IMG/VR virus record: IMGVR_UViG_3300027736_000132
Coordinates: 1-33,953 of that record
Strand: one strand, 5' to 3'
Source: a virus
Length of the DNA stretch: 33,953 nt
Shown: positions 29,679 to 33,953 of the stretch, piece by piece
Layout: every line of letters starts with the position of its first letter
How positions within the stretch are numbered: position 1 is the stretch's first letter
Made by a program: the position numbers and the translations under genes
The notes under the pieces: generated by a model
Seen by the model: only the letters and a program-made list of their open reading frames with translations
Told to the model about the DNA's origin: nothing
The model's database searches: none

Positions 29679-30674
29679 ATGTCCGACTTAAATGAAATCG
29701 TCCCAGTAGATAACGCAGACAACCGCCGCGATCTGTTATCCCAGCAATTTGATGATGTTGCTGAAGCGGCGCCAGAACCTGCAAAGGTTGAACCGGCAAA
29801 ATATGAAAAGCAGCGGGATGAATCCGGCAAGTATGCGAAGCAGGTAAAAGCAGAACCTACCGAGCCAATTGAAGAACCGTTGTGGAAACGCCCACCGGCA
29901 AGCTGGAAGAAGGATTACCACGAGGATTGGAAAGCCGCCCCAGCTCGAATGCAGGAGTATGCCTGGCAACGTGAAAATGAAATGAAAGCCGGTGTTGAGC
30001 CGCTTATCTCCAAAGCACAGTTTGCCGACCAAATGCAAGAAGTGCTCAATCCGTACATGAACACGATCCAAGGGCTTGGCATAGATGCGCCAAAGGCTGT
30101 AAAAGCGTTGATGGAAGCAGATCATGCCTTGCGCTATAGTAATCCGCAGGAAAAGCACCAGTATTTTGCTAGACTTGCACAAAGTTATGGAGTAGATTTA
30201 AATAATATGGGTAATCTGCCACAACAGATGCCCGTTGATCCAACCATTTTTGCATTGCAAAACGAACTAAACAACGTTCGAGGAGAAGTGCAAGGATGGA
30301 AGCAGGCACAGGAACAACAACAGAATCAGGCTCTCTTAGGTGAAATAAACATCTTCAGCCAGAAAGCCGAGTATTTCGAGGAAGCAAGGCCGGTAATGAT
30401 CCAGCTCCTACAGAGCGGTGTGGCCAAAGACCTTGATGATGCGTATCAAAAAGCATTGCGCTTAGATCCGACCCTGTTTGAAAGTGTGCAAGCCAGCAAA
30501 CAAGCTGAACTTGATACCTCAAAAAGAGCAGCAGCAAATAAAGCTGCTAAGTCGGCAAGAGCGGCAGCGGTGAGCGTGCGTGGATCCACACCCGGAACCG
30601 TGACAAATACCAAAGCACAAGATCGTCGGGCTTTACTTGCCGAGCAATTCGACAACATAAGCGACCGACTTTAA
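29679..30674 (+). CDS. Capsid scaffold protein
   Basis: 331 aa from the ATG at 29679, after GGGAGC; an upstream frame opening at 29631 is rejected because it lies in the preceding gene. The protein is charged, Gln/Glu/Lys-rich and predicted helical, with a Pro-rich N-terminal third containing LWKRPPASWKKDYHEDW, typical of podovirus scaffolds encoded before the coat gene. Residues 16-25 (RRDLLSQQFD) and 316-325 (RRALLAEQFD) repeat the same motif at both ends. It should guide capsid assembly and then leave. Confidence 0.8.
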   Translation: MSDLNEIVPVDNADNRRDLLSQQFDDVAEAAPEPAKVEPAKYEKQRDESGKYAKQVKAEPTEPIEEPLWKRPPASWKKDYHEDWKAAPARMQEYAWQRENEMKAGVEPLISKAQFADQMQEVLNPYMNTIQGLGIDAPKAVKALMEADHALRYSNPQEKHQYFARLAQSYGVDLNNMGNLPQQMPVDPTIFALQNELNNVRGEVQGWKQAQEQQQNQALLGEINIFSQKAEYFEEARPVMIQLLQSGVAKDLDDAYQKALRLDPTLFESVQASKQAELDTSKRAAANKAAKSARAAAVSVRGSTPGTVTNTKAQDRRALLAEQFDNISDRL

Positions 30675-30696
30675 TAACTTTTAAGGAGCTTTCATC

Positions 30697-31698
30697 ATGG
30701 CTTTTGCCAATAGCTCGATCAGCGACATCATTGCGACCAACATTCAAAGTCGTACTGGTGAGCTGGCCGACAACGTAACAAACAACAATGCGCTTCTGCG
30801 CCGACTCAAAGAACGCGGTAACGTGAAAACGTTTTCCGGTGGTAACGTAATCTTGCAAGAGGTTATGTATAACGACAGCACGACTAACAACACGAATTCT
30901 TATTCGGGTTACGAAGTGTTGAACGTCAGCCAAAACAGCCCGATCAGTGCGGCGCAGTTTGGTATCACTCAATACGCTGCTGCGGTATCAATCAGCGGTC
31001 TGGAAATGATCCAGAACACCGGCAAGGAAGCGATTATCGACCTGCTGGACGGTCGTATGAACGTTGCCGAAGCGCAACTGGCTAACCGTATCGGTTCGGA
31101 TATTTATCTTGATGGTACGGGTAACAGCGGTAAGAACATCACCGGACTTGGTGCTGCTGTGCCAGATGCTCCGACCTCTGGAACGTATGGCGGTATCAAC
31201 CGCGCGACGTATTCGTTTTGGCAATCGGTTGCTTATTCTGGTTTGACGAACGGCGGCGCGGCTACGACTGCATCCAACATCCAGCAGTACATGGATTCGG
31301 TAGCGGTTCAGTTGATTCGCGGAACGGATAAACCGGATCTGATCGTTGCAGACAATGTTTACTATCGTCTGTACCTTCAATCGTTGCAATCCATTCAGCG
31401 TATTTCTGATTCGGGTAGCTCGATGGCCGGTGCTGGTTTTGCCTCGCTGAAATACTACGGCGCAGGTATGGCATCGGATGTGGTGCTCGACGGCGGTATT
31501 GGGTCGGCGGCTACTGCATCGCACATGTGGTTCCTAAATACGAAATACATAATGTTCCGTCCGCACGTTGATCGGAATTTCGTACCGATTGGCGGCGAAC
31601 GGCAAGCCGTAAACCAAGACGCGATCGTGAAATTAATCGGTTGGGCTGGCAATCTTACGTCCTCCGGTCCGCAATTTTGCGGCGTGTTGATCGCTTAA
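30697..31698 (+). CDS. Major capsid protein
   Basis: 333 aa, with AAGGAG eight bases ahead of the ATG. It starts MAFANSSISDIIATNIQSRTGELADNVTNNNALLRRLKERG (helix) and continues with GGNVILQEVMYND, an A-domain-like helix GKEAIIDLLDGRMNVAEAQLANRIGSDIYLDGTGN, and KPDLIVADNVYYRLYLQSLQ, ending with MFRPHVDRNFVPI. This is the pattern of the podovirus HK97-fold coat protein group whose size is about 330 aa, the same as the Bordetella phage BPP-1 coat. Codon use is cleaner and more uniform than in its neighbours, as expected for the most abundant product. Confidence 0.85.
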   Translation: MAFANSSISDIIATNIQSRTGELADNVTNNNALLRRLKERGNVKTFSGGNVILQEVMYNDSTTNNTNSYSGYEVLNVSQNSPISAAQFGITQYAAAVSISGLEMIQNTGKEAIIDLLDGRMNVAEAQLANRIGSDIYLDGTGNSGKNITGLGAAVPDAPTSGTYGGINRATYSFWQSVAYSGLTNGGAATTASNIQQYMDSVAVQLIRGTDKPDLIVADNVYYRLYLQSLQSIQRISDSGSSMAGAGFASLKYYGAGMASDVVLDGGIGSAATASHMWFLNTKYIMFRPHVDRNFVPIGGERQAVNQDAIVKLIGWAGNLTSSGPQFCGVLIA

Positions 31699-31710
31699 GG
31701 AGAATAAATC

Positions 31711-32262
31711 ATGGCTTATACTTTTGCTGAAAATCAAAGCGGTCTGCTTCAGATCGCAAACATCGACACCGGGGTGACTTCACCTAGCGGCGTTTCGTCT
31801 GGCAGCTCGTCTGTCATTCCGACGCCGCCTAATGTCCTGGGCAAGATCGTGCGCGCTGACGATCCGACCTATGGCGAAGGCGAGTTCATTCTGCTGGTAG
31901 GGGTGGCTTCCACGGTGGTCGGTTCGTTGGTCAGTTACAACGCAACGACTTATCAAACGGTGTTGGTGCCGAATACTGCTGTCCAGGCTTGCCCGGTAGC
32001 AGTTGCGATGTCGGCTAACCTGGCTGGCACGTTTGGCTGGTATCAAATCGCTGGAAATGCGGTAATCAAGAAAACGGCAGTTGCGGTATCTCCGCAAGTG
32101 ACTGTATTCCTGTCCGCTACTGCCGGTCGCGTTAAGGTTCTTGCCTCTGCGGGTCTGCAAGTTGTCGCAGCTCGTTCGGCAAACCTGGCTACGATTGCCG
32201 CAACCGTTTCGACGGTCACGGTAACAATTAACCGTCCGCACCTGCAAAGCCAAATCACCTAA
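31711..32262 (+). CDS. Probable capsid decoration / cementing protein
   Basis: 183 aa starting MAYTFAENQSGLLQIANIDTG, with AAGGAGAAT 12 bases after the coat stop. It is Val/Thr/Ala-rich beta sequence with conserved-looking LGKIVRADDPTYGEGEFILLVG and GTFGWYQIAGNAVIKK segments. Small beta proteins encoded directly after the coat gene commonly cement the shell. The assignment is positional plus composition. The stop overlaps the next start (TAATG). Confidence 0.7.
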   Translation: MAYTFAENQSGLLQIANIDTGVTSPSGVSSGSSSVIPTPPNVLGKIVRADDPTYGEGEFILLVGVASTVVGSLVSYNATTYQTVLVPNTAVQACPVAVAMSANLAGTFGWYQIAGNAVIKKTAVAVSPQVTVFLSATAGRVKVLASAGLQVVAARSANLATIAATVSTVTVTINRPHLQSQIT

Positions 32263-33056
32263 TGGTTGATGCAGTTTTAGATGTTGTTGGAAACACACTC
32301 CCCAGCGTAATGCTGGGGAATGTGGAGCTGTCTTGCAAAAGGCAGCTTTCCTGGTTTGATTTTAATGATGAGTCAAACGAGGAAAGCATCTGCATTGTCG
32401 GTGGTGCTCCAAGTCTAAATGAGTCGGTGCATCAGCTAATAATTCGGCATCAGAACGGCGCCAGACTTTGGTCGGTAAACGGCACTTATGATTGGCTGCT
32501 TGCCCGCGGCATCGTTCCTGATGGGCATGTCATGCTTGATGCCAGGCCGGAGAATGTGCGGTTTGTAAAGAATCCCAAACTGGAAACGCAGTTTTACGTG
32601 GCCAGCCAGTGTGACCCCTGCGTATTTGACGCTTTAGAGGGCTTTAAAGTGGACCTGGTGCATGTCCAAACCGAGGGGGTCTACGAGTATCTTGAAAGCG
32701 AGCGCAAGCGCCCTGTGCATCTTATGGGCGGGTTTACGACGGTTGGCATGTTGGCGATGATTCTGGCCAAGCTAAAAGGCTATCGGCAGATTTACTTGTT
32801 TGGGATGGATTCCAGTTATTCAGAAGGCGAACACCATGTTTACAAACAAGAATCCAACGACGGTGAAAACGTAATTACGGCTACAATCCACGAAACAAAA
32901 TACAAGGCTGCGCCGTGGATGTGCCAGCAAGTGCGTGACTTTCAAACGCTTGCGCGTAAATTTGCCGAAGATGATGTAACAATTGAAGTTTGCGGTCCCG
33001 GTTTATTGTACGCAATGGCGAAAGCCATGACTTTTCCATTAACTCAAAGGATTTAA
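32262..33056 (+). CDS. DUF115 (MAF/MptE-like) protein
   Basis: 264 aa. ICIVGGAPSLNES (about 43-55) is the nucleotide-binding-like loop, followed by LWSVNGTYDWLLARGIVPDGHVMLDARPEN, the hallmark of the DUF115 group that includes Maf flagellin-sugar transferases and MptE. Later LMGGFTTVGMLAMILAKLKGYRQIYLFGMDSSYSEGEHH completes the pattern. Phage copies are often annotated only as 'norphogenetic'. A sugar-transfer role is possible and would match the glycosyltransferase and methyltransferase at 23036-24227. Substrate unknown. Confidence 0.75.
   Translation: MVDAVLDVVGNTLPSVMLGNVELSCKRQLSWFDFNDESNEESICIVGGAPSLNESVHQLIIRHQNGARLWSVNGTYDWLLARGIVPDGHVMLDARPENVRFVKNPKLETQFYVASQCDPCVFDALEGFKVDLVHVQTEGVYEYLESERKRPVHLMGGFTTVGMLAMILAKLKGYRQIYLFGMDSSYSEGEHHVYKQESNDGENVITATIHETKYKAAPWMCQQVRDFQTLARKFAEDDVTIEVCGPGLLYAMAKAMTFPLTQRI
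32299..32319 (+). other. Strong mRNA hairpin at the start of the DUF115 gene
   Basis: TCCCCAGC (32299-32306) and GCTGGGGA (32312-32319) form a perfect 8-bp stem with a 5-base loop, 37 bases after the DUF115 ATG. No U-tract follows. It may slow ribosomes or protect the upstream coat/decoration mRNA from 3' decay and so lower expression of downstream genes. Confidence 0.55.
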
Positions 33057-33057
33057 A

Positions 33058-33417
33058 ATGGCTATTCCCTCACGTGTTCAAGCATCTGGTAATTCAGGAC
33101 TTTCTACAACTAGCATTTGTGGCGATGGCGCCACCGGCCTAGTTGCCGTTGGCAGCACCATTGCTGACGCGCTGCAATTGTCTGCGGTATGGAACACGAT
33201 CACCACCAGCTCGGCGTCAACTGGCGTAATTCTGCCGCCGACCGAGGTTGGCGCTATGATCGGCATTCGTAATGATTCTGGCCAAACGGTTACTGTCTAT
33301 CCGAAATCTGGATCTACGATCAATGCTGCCGCGTCAACATTATCTGTTGCAACAGCGAAAACCGTCATTTTGTTTGCTACTAGCGCCACGACTTGGGCAT
33401 CTGTTCTGACTGCGTAA
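33058..33417 (+). CDS. Small beta-rich virion protein, copy 1 of a tandem pair
   Basis: 119 aa starting MAIPSRVQASGNSGLSTTSICGDG, then GSTIADALQL and GVILPPTEVGAMIGIRNDSGQTVTVYP. By hand alignment 45 of the first 82 positions are identical to the next gene, so they are tandem paralogues. The fold looks like a compact beta barrel. Ribosome site AAAGGA lies in the end of the DUF115 gene. Decoration or fibre subunit is the likely role. Confidence 0.8.
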   Translation: MAIPSRVQASGNSGLSTTSICGDGATGLVAVGSTIADALQLSAVWNTITTSSASTGVILPPTEVGAMIGIRNDSGQTVTVYPKSGSTINAAASTLSVATAKTVILFATSATTWASVLTA

Positions 33418-33782
33418 TGACAATTCCCTCACGGGTTTTGGGTGCGGGTGCGTCATCATTAATGACCGTTGCCATCTGTGGCGACGGCGTGGATGGTTTG
33501 ACTGCGACTGGTTCCACCCGCGCTGATGCGTTGCAACTGACTAAGATTTACAACTCGGTTGATACTGCAACTTCTGGCAGTGGCGTTTTGTTGCCGCCTA
33601 CACAAATGGGCGCAACAATTTACATTGCCAATTCAAGTGCGCACACGATCAAAGTTTATCCGTACGAAACCGCAACAACGGTGAACCAAACTACATCGGC
33701 ATCCATCGCACAAAATCACACAAGTATACTTTTTGCTGTGTCTAATGCCATGTGGTACAGCATCAACGGCACTAAAACTTAA
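33417..33782 (+). CDS. Small beta-rich virion protein, copy 2 of a tandem pair
   Basis: 121 aa from the ATG at 33417, which shares its A with the TAA of copy 1 (TAATG). It starts MTIPSRVLGAGASSLMTVAICGDG, then GSTRADALQL and GVLLPPTQMGATIYIANSS. The strongest conservation with copy 1 is in the IPSRV, ICGDG, ADALQL and LPPT segments, probably the structural core; the loops differ. The upstream in-frame opening at 33393 is inside copy 1. Confidence 0.8.
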   Translation: MTIPSRVLGAGASSLMTVAICGDGVDGLTATGSTRADALQLTKIYNSVDTATSGSGVLLPPTQMGATIYIANSSAHTIKVYPYETATTVNQTTSASIAQNHTSILFAVSNAMWYSINGTKT

Positions 33783-33802
33783 TCCCCACAGGAGAACACA
33801 AA

Positions 33803-33953
33803 ATGGCTTTAGACAGCGACACCCTTAATGCCGACTCGCACTTGCATGTTGAGTTTTACACCAACGACCAGAAACCTTACAAGGATCGTCCGACGCCTTT
33901 TGTGCGGATAATTGTGCCTGGTGATAAAACAAACGTTGTTGACCAGCCGGTCA
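33803..33953 (+). CDS. 5' part of the gene that continues at base 1
   Basis: The ATG at 33803 follows GGAGAACACAA; eight codons (MALDSDTL) precede the repeat and the frame then matches bases 1-127 exactly. The complete protein of 177 aa is described at 1-510. Only the first 24 bases are unique to this end of the window. Confidence 0.9.
   Translation, partial: MALDSDTLNADSHLHVEFYTNDQKPYKDRPTPFVRIIVPGDKTNVVDQPV
33827..33953. repeat. Terminal overlap, copy 2 (identical to 1-127)
   Basis: Exact copy of the first 127 bases; evidence that the sequence closes to a circle of 33,826 bp. See the entry at base 1. Confidence 0.95.

Overview
This window is one complete genome of a small tailed phage, 33,826 bp, written as a linear sequence. 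The last 127 bases (33827-33953) repeat the first 127 exactly, and one gene runs across the join (33803 to 510). The sequence is therefore a closed circle cut inside a gene. The gene content points to a podovirus of a Gram-negative, probably proteobacterial, host. It has a P22-type portal of 757 aa, a HK97-fold-sized coat protein of 333 aa with a scaffold, adaptor and stabilisation-type tail proteins and three ejection-type proteins. There is no tape measure, tail tube or sheath. The holin/GH108 lysin cassette and P22-Cro-like regulator also fit a proteobacterial host; a Burkholderiales-type host is only a guess.

Layout. Two transcription units leave a single control region (about 17713-17844) in opposite directions and meet at 13396. 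Leftward (minus) from 17712 to 13397 lies an early-type operon: several small proteins, an AAA ATPase, a DUF669 SSB-like protein, a Cas4/AddB-like nuclease with an apparent 4Fe-4S cysteine set, and more small proteins. Rightward (plus) from 17845 come a Cro-like repressor, a zinc-ribbon protein, a 697-aa primase/helicase-type protein, a repeat- and hairpin-rich segment (20407-20537, candidate origin), a small nuclease-fold protein and the terminase genes (21131-22719). The virion genes follow: a head block with embedded sugar and methyl transferases (22716-24227), a predicted zinc metalloprotease with a polyvalent-protein domain (24511-25761), portal, scaffold, coat, decoration-type proteins and a DUF115 protein (32262-33056). 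Across the join come the adaptor, stabilisation protein, acetyltransferase, ejection proteins, tail fibre and lysis cassette, ending at 13395.

The only gene that breaks this two-operon order is an HNH endonuclease on the minus strand at 9174-9737, between the last ejection gene and the tail fibre gene. Most neighbours overlap by 1-4 bases (ATGA or TAATG), so translation is probably coupled across long polycistrons. No integrase, DNA polymerase, RNA polymerase, tRNA, CRISPR array or reverse transcriptase was seen. The phage presumably uses the host polymerases; its lifestyle cannot be fixed from the sequence.

The points most worth following are the Cas4/AddB-like nuclease cassette, the GGGAACCG repeat cluster after the helicase gene, the virion-operon metalloprotease, three glycan-type enzymes inside the structural operon, a six-cysteine secreted protein in the lysis cassette, and several micro-proteins of 30-57 aa.
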